A stretch of 64,000 nucleotides of DNA from NCBI GenBank assembly GCA_036504515.1, contig DASXVA010000001.1, positions 124,001 to 188,000 on the forward strand, read 5' to 3'. Origin of the DNA: AWTP1-18 sp036504515 (GTDB lineage: Bacteria > Pseudomonadota > Gammaproteobacteria > Burkholderiales > Rhodocyclaceae). The position numbers and the translations under genes are program-made. Positions within the stretch are counted from its first letter, which is position 1; each line of letters begins with the position of its first letter. Below, piece by piece: positions 26,155-39,505 of the stretch. A model generated the notes under the pieces. That model searched no databases. It was given only the letters and a program-made list of their open reading frames with translations, and had not been told where the DNA came from.

Positions 26155-28437
26155 TTGAAAAACCTGGGGATACGCCAGCGAGTACTGTTGATCGCCCTTG
26201 TGCCGATGACGGTGATCGCCTTTGCGCTGGTGGCCTACTTCACCCTGTTGCGTTATGGCGACGTGGAAAGCGCCCTCACCCATCGCGGCAGCACCATGGC
26301 GCGGCAACTGGCACCGGCCTCGGTGTACGGCATGTTTTCCGGCAATGTCACTGAGTTGGGCCGACTGGCCCAGGCCGTCGCCAAGGAGGCGGATGTTTCC
26401 TCTGTCTCCTTTTTTGACCGTAGCGGTCTGTTGCTGGCTTCCGCCGGAGATCGTCGCAGTGCCGAAAATGCCTTCACGCTGCCGGATGGCTGGCAAGGTC
26501 AGAGTCCTGATGGGCAGACACTCTACTTCCACGTAAAGGTTGTTCAGACCGGCTTCGACTTCGACGATCCCTTCTACGAGAGCACGGATCCCCGTTCTCT
26601 TCGCACCCTAGAACTGGGCAGCCTCACAGTTGAAATCAGCCGTAAGCGAGTTGCGGCCCGCAAGATTGAAATTCTGGTCGTAAGTCTGCTTTCCGTGCTG
26701 GTCATGCTGCTGGCAACCTCACTGCTGGCACGGCGCTTGGGCCGGGACATTACCGATCCTGTTGTTGCGCTTGAGGAAGCAGTCCATCGCATTCGCGAAG
26801 GCATGCTGGCCACCCGGGTTCAACCTCATCCAGCCCGTACGCTGCGGGCGCTGGAAGAAGGTATCAATGAAATGGCTGCGGCCTTGGAGGCCGCCAGCAA
26901 CCGCTCCGCCGCCGCCCTTGCCAGTAGCGAAGCCGAGCTACGCAAGCAATACGACTTTGCCAGTGCTCTGCTTCAGGCCCAGTCCGATGCGGGCGTGGGC
27001 ATGATGATTCTGCTGGATGGCCGGGTTGTTTTCGCCAATGAAGCGGCGCTGTCAATCCACGGCTATGGGCTCGACCAACTGATGGCATTGCCTGACACCT
27101 TGCTACTGGTGCCGCCATCCGAGCGTCCCCGACAACTTTCCCGGCGCCAGTTCCTGATGGAATCCAACTGGCCCGGTGAGCGAACCGTTGTTCCCATCCT
27201 GACCCAGTCCGGTGAGCTTCGCCATGTGGACATGGTGATGATGCCCCTGAAAAACGATGCCCGCTCACCGCGCTTGGTGGTCATTGAGATTGATGCGACC
27301 CAGCGCATTGTCGACCAGGCACGCATTGAAGCCACGAACATGGAACTGCAGGCCCAAAAAGAAGAGGCTGAACGGGCCAATATGGCCAAGTCCCGTTTTC
27401 TTGCAGCGGCCAGCCATGATTTGCGTCAGCCGCTGCACGCCTTGAATCTATTCACGGCCGAACTCGAAAGCCGGGTCACAACTCCGGCACAGCGCAGACT
27501 CTCGCGCCAGATCGGTACGGCTGTCGGCTCCCTCGGAGAACTTCTTTCCGCCTTGCTCGACGTCTCCCGTCTCGACATTTCCGAACTCAAACCCCAGCGG
27601 CAACCGGTTGCCCTGATGCCCTTGCTGGAAGCCGCCGCACTAAATCATCAGCGTAGCGCCGATGCCAAGCACCTGCGCCTGACAATTGTGCCGACTCGCC
27701 TGTGGGTAGATTCCGACCCCCGCTATCTGGCCCGCATCATCAGCAACTTGATCGGAAATGCTGTTCGTTACACCCTGAAGGGCCGGGTACTGATTGGCGT
27801 TCGCTCCCAGCAGGGCATGGTCCGTGTTGAAGTCTGGGATACCGGTATCGGCATCGCCCCTGAACACTTACCTAGTCTTTTCCAGGAGTTCTATCAGGTC
27901 CACAATCCGGAACGGGATGCCAATAAGGGGCTCGGCCTGGGATTGTCTATTGTTGAGCGACTTGCCCGTGCCCTCGACCACCCGGTCACCGTGCGTAGTA
28001 CGCCGGCCCGCGGTACTGTTTTTACCGTCACCTTGCCCAAGGTTGCTCCAGTTATCAGTGAAAGCGATCCTGAAGAATCCGGCGAACTTGGCACCGGTGC
28101 GCGCATTCTGTTGGCAGTCAACGACTACCCGACCTGCACGAGTCTGGCATCCTTGCTAAGGGGCTGGGGGTATCGGGTGTCGGAGGCGATGAACGAAGAA
28201 AGCCTCATGAGTACGCTTCATGCGGAAGCCCCTGATCTGATCGTTTGCGATGAAAGTTTGTCCGAGGGACTGGCCGCCCATCATCAAGTCAGCAGCTCCG
28301 CCATCTACCCAGTGGTGATCCTGGGTGCGGCATCCGGCAACCTGAGTAGTAGCGAACTCCGAATTGCCGGACAGTTGAGCAAACCGTTGAAACCCGCCCG
28401 GCTGCGAGCCTTGCTGCGGGCCATTCTTGAAAACTAA
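26155..28437 (+). CDS. Hybrid sensor histidine kinase with PAS and C-terminal receiver-like domain
   Basis: Inner-membrane sensor kinase of 760 residues. Order: membrane helix 10-33, periplasmic sensor about 34-170, helix 172-192, HAMP to about 245, PAS about 272-385, HisKA with phosphoacceptor His421 (SHDLRQPLHAL), HATPase with N-box NLIGNAVRYT and G-boxes DTGIGIAPEHL and GLGLGLSIVERL, then a receiver-like domain from about 648. The receiver keeps an Asp (LIVCDES) and a Lys-Pro (LSKPLKP) but the first acidic pair reads VNDYP and the Thr/Ser switch is missing. Start is TTG, with AGGGAG 5 bases upstream. It converges with the response regulator 28456-29088, its likely partner. Signal unknown. 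Confidence 0.9.
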   Translation: MKNLGIRQRVLLIALVPMTVIAFALVAYFTLLRYGDVESALTHRGSTMARQLAPASVYGMFSGNVTELGRLAQAVAKEADVSSVSFFDRSGLLLASAGDRRSAENAFTLPDGWQGQSPDGQTLYFHVKVVQTGFDFDDPFYESTDPRSLRTLELGSLTVEISRKRVAARKIEILVVSLLSVLVMLLATSLLARRLGRDITDPVVALEEAVHRIREGMLATRVQPHPARTLRALEEGINEMAAALEAASNRSAAALASSEAELRKQYDFASALLQAQSDAGVGMMILLDGRVVFANEAALSIHGYGLDQLMALPDTLLLVPPSERPRQLSRRQFLMESNWPGERTVVPILTQSGELRHVDMVMMPLKNDARSPRLVVIEIDATQRIVDQARIEATNMELQAQKEEAERANMAKSRFLAAASHDLRQPLHALNLFTAELESRVTTPAQRRLSRQIGTAVGSLGELLSALLDVSRLDISELKPQRQPVALMPLLEAAALNHQRSADAKHLRLTIVPTRLWVDSDPRYLARIISNLIGNAVRYTLKGRVLIGVRSQQGMVRVEVWDTGIGIAPEHLPSLFQEFYQVHNPERDANKGLGLGLSIVERLARALDHPVTVRSTPARGTVFTVTLPKVAPVISESDPEESGELGTGARILLAVNDYPTCTSLASLLRGWGYRVSEAMNEESLMSTLHAEAPDLIVCDESLSEGLAAHHQVSSSAIYPVVILGAASGNLSSSELRIAGQLSKPLKPARLRALLRAILEN

Positions 28438-28455
28438 AAAGCTGAACGCTGCTAA

Positions 28456-29088
28456 CTAAATCCGCTGCCGGCTCTTGTTCACTGCCAACAGGGCCTGGGA
28501 GCGATTGGTAACGCTCAGGGCCTTGAAGATAGCGGAAACGTGGATTTTTACCGTACCTTCCGTCACCCCAAGCAGTTCGGCAATCTGGCGATTGGTCTTA
28601 CCTTCCGTCAGAAGATCGAGAACCCGAGCTTGCCCAGGAGTTAGACCAAAACGTTCAGCAACACTGCGGCCACGGCTTTTGCTGACGGCACCTTCCTGGT
28701 ATTTGGGCGGCAGATAAATTTCACCGGCTAAGACCAAACGCAGGGCGTCCAGCATGGACTCACTGGTACTGGCCTTGGGGACAAATCCCGAAGCACCGCC
28801 TTTGAGAGCACGCTTGACTGTTTCAGGATCATCCAGCGCCGAAAGGATAACGACCGGTACATCCGGAAACCGTTTGCGCAAAACGCTAAGAAAGGACATT
28901 CCCGTCAACCCCGGGAGCATGATGTCCAGCACCATCAGATCAATGTCCGGGTGCTGCTCAAGGATACGAAGTGCGGCATCGGCATCTTCTGCCCCCATGG
29001 TTTGCACTTCTTTTTCGATGCCCCTGAGAGTTTGCAGCAGGCCTTCACGAACCAGCGCATGATCTTCAACCACCAACAACTTGAGCAC
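28456..29088 (-). CDS. NarL/FixJ-family response regulator
   Basis: DNA-binding response regulator of 210 residues. The receiver has acidic residues VVEDH, the phosphoacceptor Asp55 in LMVLDIMLPG and Lys in FVPKAS. The C-terminal LuxR-type helix-turn-helix reads LTPGQARVLDLLTEGKTNRQ then IAELLGVTEGTVKIHVSAIF. It lies tail to tail with the hybrid kinase, 18 bp apart, which suggests they work together, but divergent control from separate promoters is needed. Targets unknown; the neighbour 134 bp upstream is phaM. Confidence 0.92.
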   Translation of the reverse strand: MLKLLVVEDHALVREGLLQTLRGIEKEVQTMGAEDADAALRILEQHPDIDLMVLDIMLPGLTGMSFLSVLRKRFPDVPVVILSALDDPETVKRALKGGASGFVPKASTSESMLDALRLVLAGEIYLPPKYQEGAVSKSRGRSVAERFGLTPGQARVLDLLTEGKTNRQIAELLGVTEGTVKIHVSAIFKALSVTNRSQALLAVNKSRQRI

Positions 29089-29222
29089 GCTAAGCTACCC
29101 CCAGGATGAATGACAAATGACAGTTTTTACAGCCGCGTAGTCTAACGCCATTCCTTGTACGATGAAAGAAAGTCAGTGCCACCAATTACGGGTACCATGG
29201 GCATTCACAAGGAGGTGTCATC

Positions 29223-29651
29223 ATGAGCGGAGCCAATCCCTTTCAGTCTTCTAGCGATCCTCAGGATTTCATCAAACAATTCTGGGGTGGCCTCAATATA
29301 CCGATTCCAGGCATGGTGACCCCTACGCTGGATACCAATGAGTTGGAAAAGCGCATTACTGACTTAAAAGCGGTCGAAGGCTGGCTCAAGATGAACCTCA
29401 ACATGCTGCAAATGAGCATTCAGGGGCTTGAGATGCAGAAGATGACCTTGTCGGCAATGCAGGCCATGAGCCAACCATCGGCGGATGGTGCGAGCAATCC
29501 GTTTGCCAGTGCCGCGTTGAATCCGGCTCTCTGGCCCTGGAACTTCATGACGGGCAATCCCGCAGATGCTGCATCCCCAAGTGAGGCGACCAAACCAACG
29601 GCTGAAACATCTGATACGCCCCCCTCAGCAGAGAGCAAGAAGTCGCGCTAA
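29223..29651 (+). CDS. phaM: PHA granule-associated regulator, PhaM family
   Basis: Small protein of 142 residues resembling PhaM, which activates PHA synthase and ties storage granules to the nucleoid. The family core is PIPGMVTPTLDTNELEKRITDLKAVEGWLKMNLNMLQMSIQGLEMQ, recognisable from IPGM...TLDTNELEKRI and DLKAVEGWL. The C-terminus is Ala/Pro/Ser/Thr-rich and ends in Lys/Arg (ESKKSR), as in PhaM proteins that contact DNA. A strong AAGGAGGTG site lies 6 bases before the ATG. No PHA synthase is in the window, so PHA storage by this organism is inferred. Confidence 0.82.
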   Translation: MSGANPFQSSSDPQDFIKQFWGGLNIPIPGMVTPTLDTNELEKRITDLKAVEGWLKMNLNMLQMSIQGLEMQKMTLSAMQAMSQPSADGASNPFASAALNPALWPWNFMTGNPADAASPSEATKPTAETSDTPPSAESKKSR

Positions 29652-29660
29652 AACGATGGC

Positions 29661-30509
29661 TTATTGCTTGGAGAGGAAAGACTGGGCATCCTCCAGCAGA
29701 TTGATCAGATCTTCCTCATCCAAGCCAAAATGGCGGCAAATCGGGGCTTCAAACTTTTCCCACTCGACGTCGACACTAACCCGCATCGAGTTGTGGTGTA
29801 CATGTGCGGCGAGGTGGCCAATCCCGATGAGGTTTAATGCCCCACTACTGATGCTGGGTCCGGACTCGTAAACACCCATTTCGTGGTGAAGCAGAATTGC
29901 TTGGCTCAGGTCGTCGGACAGATACCAAGATCGGGCAAGAAAGTAGCCCATGGCTGCATGATGAGTACCAAGAGCTTCATCCTCAACAGCAGTGAACCCT
30001 CTGCTCTCGGATTGATTCGCGTTGGCCAGCACCGTTTTGTATTCGGGGAATCGCTGCATGAGCATGGGAATCCCGCAATCATGAAAAAGACCGAAGGTAT
30101 AAGCCTCGTCTTTGGCGATCCCGCGCAAGCGACTGGCAAGGTACGCTGCTACTGACGCAACTTTCTCAGCAGTATCCCAAAATCGGTCCATGGCAGGACC
30201 ACTGTTACCGCCCACATGGCGCAGCACAAGGCCCGTCGCCATTGATGACACATTCTTCATCCCGAGCAGGTCAACAGCAGCGGCAATGCTTGATACTTTC
30301 TGCCGGAGACCAAAGGCGGGGGAATTGACCGCCTTGAGCATTGCGCCCGATAAGCTGACGTCTGCCATGATTGCTTTGGCAACACGCTTCAGATTAGGTT
30401 GATCACTTTCTTTTTCTTCAATCAGGATATTGATGACTTCTGGCCGAGGTGGAATGCTCAGCGCCATATGCTTTGCTGGATCAATCACAATTTCACCCAT
30501 CGTTCCCAT
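29661..30509 (-). CDS. HDOD-domain signalling protein
   Basis: Predicted regulatory protein of 282 residues with one HDOD domain (about residues 15-215), a degenerate relative of HD phosphohydrolases that usually acts in signal output rather than catalysis. Typical stretches are LSGAMLKAVNSPAFGL and SIAAAVDLLGMKNV. I start it at 30509, where AGGGG lies 6 bases upstream; the frame can be read 189 bases further but would overlap glmU. It lies 103 bp downstream of the glmU stop and converges with phaM 9 bp away. No partner domain such as GGDEF or EAL is present. Confidence 0.85.
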   Translation of the reverse strand: MGTMGEIVIDPAKHMALSIPPRPEVINILIEEKESDQPNLKRVAKAIMADVSLSGAMLKAVNSPAFGLRQKVSSIAAAVDLLGMKNVSSMATGLVLRHVGGNSGPAMDRFWDTAEKVASVAAYLASRLRGIAKDEAYTFGLFHDCGIPMLMQRFPEYKTVLANANQSESRGFTAVEDEALGTHHAAMGYFLARSWYLSDDLSQAILLHHEMGVYESGPSISSGALNLIGIGHLAAHVHHNSMRVSVDVEWEKFEAPICRHFGLDEEDLINLLEDAQSFLSKQ

Positions 30510-30612
30510 GTCCAGCCCCTGCTCACCAATTGAGGGATCATCATAGGCAGGCTGCGGCTTTCTGTAAATTAAACGAAAGTTATAGAACCCCTTCCTTGTC
30601 GCGCTGATCTGA

Positions 30613-31989
30613 TTATTTTTTGATCTTGACCGGCCGTTTCCAGTTGGCGATAGACAACTGCTTGGCTCTGGAAACAGTGAGCTGATCCGCAGGCGCATCC
30701 TTAGTCAGGGTCGTCCCCGCCCCCAGAGTTGCACCGCGACCCACGGTCACTGGAGCAACCAGTTGGGTATCCGATCCGATGAATGCATCGTCCTCGATAA
30801 TCGTTCGGGATTTGTTGACCCCGTCGTAATTGCAGGTGATGGTCCCGGCACCCACGTTGACCCGTTGCCCTATGGTGGCATCGCCCAAATAGGCTAAATG
30901 ATTCGCCTTCGAATGGGCCGCGATACTGCTGTTTTTCACTTCAACAAAATTGCCGATATGTACGTCCTCGCCAAGGACGGTCCCAGGTCGCAAGCGGGCA
31001 TAGGGGCCGATGACGCTCTTGCTACCGATAGTGGCATCTTCAAGATGGCTAAAAGCTTGGATACGCACCCCATTCCCGACAGTGACATTCTTGAGCACGC
31101 AATTGGGGCCAATGGCTACACCGTTCCCCAATACGACGCTTCCCTCAAACACGCAGTTCACATCGATACTGACATCAACTCCGCACTGGAGCTTTCCGCG
31201 CACATCGATGCGGGCCGGGTCCGCAAGAAGAACACCATTCTCCAGCAATTGTTTGGCAATGTTGGTTTGATGAATGCGTTCCAGAGCTGCCAGTTGTACC
31301 TTGCTATTGACGCCTTCAACCTCCCATCCATGGTCGGGATGGAATGCTTTGACGGCGATTCCGTCCGCTACCGCCATGGCAGTGGTATCCGTTAAGTAAT
31401 ACTCGCCTTGGGCGTTTCGATTACCCAGCTGCGGCAACCAGCGTAGCAATGCTGTCGTTGGTGCCACGATGACACCGGTGTTGACCTCTCGAATGGAGCG
31501 CTCGGCATCGTCTGCGTCCTTTTCCTCAACGATGCGGACAATTTTTCCATGCAAGCGGACGATTCTTCCGTAGCCCTTTGGGTTGTCCATGAATACGGTA
31601 AGTAGCGCCAGATCGGCAGCGCCGGCTGTGGCAATCAACCCACGCAGGGTTTCCGCGCGAATAAGCGGGACATCACCGTAAAGGACCAGCGTTGGCAATG
31701 ACGCATCAAGATGGGGCAAGGCTTGCAATACGGCATGACCTGTCCCCAACTGTGGCTCCTGTTTTGCCCAGCTCAAATCATCGGCGGCCAGGGTTTCAGG
31801 TACCAGTTCACCACCATGGCCATACACAACGCAGATACGTGCTGCGCCAAGCTCGCGGGCGGTGTCTATGACATGCGCCAGCATGGCCTTGCCTGCCAGG
31901 GGATGCAAAACCTTGGGCAGGTCGGATCGCATGCGTGTGCCTTTACCGGCAGCAAGAATGACGACATTGATTGGGGTCTGGGCGGTCAT
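30613..31989 (-). CDS. glmU: Bifunctional GlmU (GlcN-1-P acetyltransferase / UDP-GlcNAc pyrophosphorylase)
   Basis: Makes UDP-GlcNAc for peptidoglycan and LPS. N-terminal uridyltransferase motif is VVILAAGKGTRMRSDLPKVLH; the C-terminal left-handed beta-helix with hexapeptide repeats begins near residue 235 and holds the acetyltransferase. Start placed at 31989 (MTAQTPINVV); the frame's first ATG at 32034 lies inside the gltD terminator hairpin. No good ribosome site is seen at either. 458 residues, normal length. Confidence 0.95.
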   Translation of the reverse strand: MTAQTPINVVILAAGKGTRMRSDLPKVLHPLAGKAMLAHVIDTARELGAARICVVYGHGGELVPETLAADDLSWAKQEPQLGTGHAVLQALPHLDASLPTLVLYGDVPLIRAETLRGLIATAGAADLALLTVFMDNPKGYGRIVRLHGKIVRIVEEKDADDAERSIREVNTGVIVAPTTALLRWLPQLGNRNAQGEYYLTDTTAMAVADGIAVKAFHPDHGWEVEGVNSKVQLAALERIHQTNIAKQLLENGVLLADPARIDVRGKLQCGVDVSIDVNCVFEGSVVLGNGVAIGPNCVLKNVTVGNGVRIQAFSHLEDATIGSKSVIGPYARLRPGTVLGEDVHIGNFVEVKNSSIAAHSKANHLAYLGDATIGQRVNVGAGTITCNYDGVNKSRTIIEDDAFIGSDTQLVAPVTVGRGATLGAGTTLTKDAPADQLTVSRAKQLSIANWKRPVKIKK

Positions 31990-32001
31990 GGGCGTTGAAA
32001 T

Positions 32002-32040
32002 AAAAAAGGCGTGGCGGGATTTTATTCCCGCCACGCCTTT
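32002..32040 (-). terminator. Rho-independent terminator between gltD and glmU
   Basis: A perfect 15-bp inverted repeat (arm AAAGGCGTGGCGGGA) with a 6-base loop is followed on the minus strand by a run of T. It ends gltBD transcription; the glmU ATG lies 13 bases beyond. Confidence 0.92.
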
Positions 32041-32061
32041 ACTTGAGCTACCGATGTCGAA

Positions 32062-33531
32062 TTAACGCGGCAGGTTTGTGGAACCCATCAGGAATTCATC
32101 GACAGCACGGGCGGCCTGGCGGCCTTCCCGAATAGCCCAGACCACCAAGGACTGGCCGCGGCGCATGTCACCAGCCGCAAATACTTTTGGCACATTGGTA
32201 GCATAGGCCTTGGCACCGGGGGCCTCTGTATCAGCCTTGATATTGCCACGGGCGTCCTTTTCAACGCCAAATGCGTCGAGTACGCCAGCGACGGGGCCGA
32301 GGAAACCCATGGCGAGAAAAACGAAGTCAGCCTTGATCTCGAATTCTGAACCGGGCACTTCGTTCATCTTGCCGTCTTTCCATTCAAGGCGAACCGCTTT
32401 GACTGCCTTGAGTTTCCCGTTCTCCCCAATGAATTCCTTGGTCCCGATGGACCAGTCACGATCACAGCCTTCATCATGGGAAGAGGAGGTGCGCATCTTG
32501 AGGGGCCAGTAGGGCCAAGTCACCGCACCGTTTTCCTGTTCGGGAGGACGGGGCATCAATTCGATCTGGGTAATGCTGGCGGCACCGTGACGATTGGAAG
32601 TACCGACGCAATCGGAACCGGTGTCACCACCACCAATAACCAGCACGTGCTTGCCCTTGACGTTGATCGGATTCTTCTTGCTGCCGTGGACTTCTTTGTT
32701 CTGGGGAATCAGGAACTCCAGAGCAAAGTGCACGCCGGCCAACTCGCGACCGGAAATGGGCAGATCACGGGGAGCTTCGGCACCACCGGAAAGCACCACG
32801 GCATCGAACTGCTTTTTCAGCTGATCGGGCGTAACGGTCTTCTTCGCGTCATTGACAATACCCTTGGGTAGTTTGGCGTTGGTGACCATGGTATTGGTCA
32901 CGAAAGTCACGCCTTCTGCCTTCATCTGGGCCATACGCCAGTCGATCAGGCGCTTGTCCAGTTTGAAGTCAGGAATGCCGTAACGAAGCAGGCCACCGAC
33001 CCGGTCATTTTTTTCATAGACAGTCACGTCGTGACCGGCACGGGCCAATTGTTGTGCGGCTGCCAGGCCAGCAGGGCCGGAACCGACAACGGCAACCTTC
33101 TTGCCTGTCTTCACTGCTGCAGGCTGGGGCAGAACCCAACCATTTTCACCGGCCTTGTCGATGATAGTCCGTTCAATAGACTTGATGCCCACTGGAGTCT
33201 GGGGGATGTTCAGAGTGCAGGCCGCCTCGCAGGGAGCAGGGCAAATGCGGCTGGTGAACTCGGGAAAGTTATTGGTGGAGTGCAGCACCTTGATGGCATC
33301 CTGCCAGTTGCCCTTGTAGACCAGATCATTCCAGTCGGGAATGATGTTGTTTACCGGGCAGCCGTTATTACAGAAAGGGATGCCGCAATCCATACAGCGA
33401 GCGCCCTGCACCTTGGCTTGCTCATCGCTGAGGTGATGAACAAACTCTTGGTAACCCTTAAGACGAGTCTCAACGGGCTCGTAGGTTTCGGACTGACGTT
33501 GGAACTCTAGAAATCCGGTGGGCTTGCCCAT
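32062..33531 (-). CDS. gltD: Glutamate synthase small subunit (GltD)
   Basis: NADPH-binding subunit of glutamate synthase, 489 residues. It passes electrons to GltB through iron-sulfur clusters. The N-terminal cysteine clusters are CMDCGIPFCNNGCPVNN and CPAPCEAAC; two Rossmann folds follow, VAVVGSGPAGLAAAQQLAR (FAD) and VLVIGGGDTGSDCVGTS (NADPH). The start abuts the gltB stop without a gap, so translation is coupled. A terminator follows 21 bp after the stop. Confidence 0.97.
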   Translation of the reverse strand: MGKPTGFLEFQRQSETYEPVETRLKGYQEFVHHLSDEQAKVQGARCMDCGIPFCNNGCPVNNIIPDWNDLVYKGNWQDAIKVLHSTNNFPEFTSRICPAPCEAACTLNIPQTPVGIKSIERTIIDKAGENGWVLPQPAAVKTGKKVAVVGSGPAGLAAAQQLARAGHDVTVYEKNDRVGGLLRYGIPDFKLDKRLIDWRMAQMKAEGVTFVTNTMVTNAKLPKGIVNDAKKTVTPDQLKKQFDAVVLSGGAEAPRDLPISGRELAGVHFALEFLIPQNKEVHGSKKNPINVKGKHVLVIGGGDTGSDCVGTSNRHGAASITQIELMPRPPEQENGAVTWPYWPLKMRTSSSHDEGCDRDWSIGTKEFIGENGKLKAVKAVRLEWKDGKMNEVPGSEFEIKADFVFLAMGFLGPVAGVLDAFGVEKDARGNIKADTEAPGAKAYATNVPKVFAAGDMRRGQSLVVWAIREGRQAARAVDEFLMGSTNLPR

Positions 33532-38148
<4,617 letters not shown>

Positions 38149-38181
38149 CACTTTTTCCTTGAAAAACAGACGTTTTTGCTT

Positions 38182-38197
38182 AGCAACCCGCGTGCCA
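38182..38197 (-). promoter_or_regulatory. Sigma-54 (-24/-12) promoter for gltBD
   Basis: On the minus strand the sequence is TGGCACGCGGGTTGCT, an exact match to the sigma-54 consensus TGGCACG-N4-TTGCW with GG and GC 10 bases apart. It would start transcription near 38171, about 22 bases before the GltB ATG. Being in the right orientation and place makes chance unlikely; an enhancer site for NtrC was not recognised. Confidence 0.82.
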
Positions 38198-38205
38198 TCG
38201 CAACC

Positions 38206-38242
38206 GGCAAAAAAGCCGGGGCGCAACGGCGCCCCGGCTTTA
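38206..38242 (-). terminator. Rho-independent terminator of the pil-aro-dgt operon
   Basis: A perfect 13-bp stem (AAAGCCGGGGCGC with its complement) and 4-base loop, followed on the minus strand by TTTTTT. It lies 115 bp after the dgt stop and directly before the gltB sigma-54 promoter, so it insulates gltBD from upstream reading. Confidence 0.9.
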
Positions 38243-38356
38243 GTTTCGATTCTTTGGGTGAACGGCTAAATATAACCCCGATCACCCGTTAACTCAAGAC
38301 TCTCTGGGGAGCTGAGCTATCACCAAAGGCTAAAAAATTGTCGTTGACTGGCCTAC

Positions 38357-39505
38357 TTAAATCTCGCCAATCGCAAACAAACGCTTGTGTTCACGCATTG
38401 AGTACCGGTCCGTCATCCCTGCAATATAGTCGGCCACTGCCCGTGCTTTGGCATCCGGAACCATCGGATCATCTGGCGGTAATTCAGCCATAGTCTGGTA
38501 TTGAGGGGGCAGCAACCGAGGGTCGGCCATAAAGGCTGCAAACAAATCGGAAATGATCCGCCTTGCCTTGCTGGTCATCCGTAGCACTTGGTAGTGGCGG
38601 TATAGCTCTTCTCTCAAAAACAGCTTGAGTTGCCGATTTTCAGCTTCCATCGCAGCAGAAAACCCTATTAATACTGGTGCCTCATGAATATCTTGCAAAG
38701 ACTCCGGCGAAGCCTCTTCAATCCTGCGCTCGGACTCTGCCAGCAAGTCCGTTACCTGCGCATCAATCATGCGCCGTATGGTTTCATGTATCAGGCGCCG
38801 CCCGGCAAGCTGAGGGAATTCCGTCTTTGCCTCGGCAACATGACGGGAAAACAGGCTGACCTCCTGTAGCTGCTCCAGCGTAACCAAACCAGAGCGCAAG
38901 CCATCGTCCACATCGTGATTGTTGTAGGCAACTTCATCGGCCAAATTACAAATTTGAGCCTCAAGGGAGGGGCGCTGCTTATTGATAAAACGCCCACCCA
39001 AGTCCCCCAACAGGCGGGCATTGTGCAAAGAGCAATGCTTAAGGATGCCCTCCCGGGTTTCGTACATCAGATTCAAGCCATCAAAAGCGCCATAACGCTC
39101 CTCAAGCCTTTCGACTGTCCGTAATGACTGAAGGTTATGTTCAAACCCGCCATAGTCTTTCATGCACTCATTCAGGGCGTCCTGCCCTGCATGCCCAAAT
39201 GGCGTGTGCCCCAAGTCGTGGGCCAAGGCAATGGCCTCGGTCAAGTCATCATTTAGCCGAAGGGCTCGGGCGATCGTCTTGGCCAATTGAGCCACTTCAA
39301 TGGAGTGGGTCAGTCGTGTGCGGAACAAATCACCTTCGTGATTAACAAAAACCTGGGTTTTGTATTCCAGCCGGCGAAATGCTGTGGAGTGAATGATGCG
39401 ATCCCGGTCACGCTGAAACTCACTTCGTGCCTTAGGCTTGGGTTCAGGAAGATCGCGGCCCCGGCTTAATGCTTCATTAACGGCATAGGGAGCCAAGTTA
39501 GTCAT
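38357..39505 (-). CDS. dgt: Deoxyguanosinetriphosphate triphosphohydrolase-like protein
   Basis: HD-superfamily dNTPase of 382 residues that cleaves dNTPs to nucleoside and triphosphate, controlling nucleotide pools. Metal ligands of the HD motif are visible: TRLTHSIEVAQLA (His67), then AHDLGHTPFGHAG (His96-Asp97). ERIIHSTAFRRLEYKTQVF-like N-terminal region is typical of the type found downstream of aroB in betaproteobacteria. It overlaps aroB by 4 bp (start ATGA type), so it is the last gene of pilMNOPQ-aroK-aroB-dgt. Confidence 0.93.
   Translation of the reverse strand: MTNLAPYAVNEALSRGRDLPEPKPKARSEFQRDRDRIIHSTAFRRLEYKTQVFVNHEGDLFRTRLTHSIEVAQLAKTIARALRLNDDLTEAIALAHDLGHTPFGHAGQDALNECMKDYGGFEHNLQSLRTVERLEERYGAFDGLNLMYETREGILKHCSLHNARLLGDLGGRFINKQRPSLEAQICNLADEVAYNNHDVDDGLRSGLVTLEQLQEVSLFSRHVAEAKTEFPQLAGRRLIHETIRRMIDAQVTDLLAESERRIEEASPESLQDIHEAPVLIGFSAAMEAENRQLKLFLREELYRHYQVLRMTSKARRIISDLFAAFMADPRLLPPQYQTMAELPPDDPMVPDAKARAVADYIAGMTDRYSMREHKRLFAIGEI

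Noticed and set aside
38256..38287. GGGTGA...TCACCC inverted repeat upstream of the dgt terminator
   Set aside because: Six-base arms 20 bases apart are weak and common by chance; no further support.
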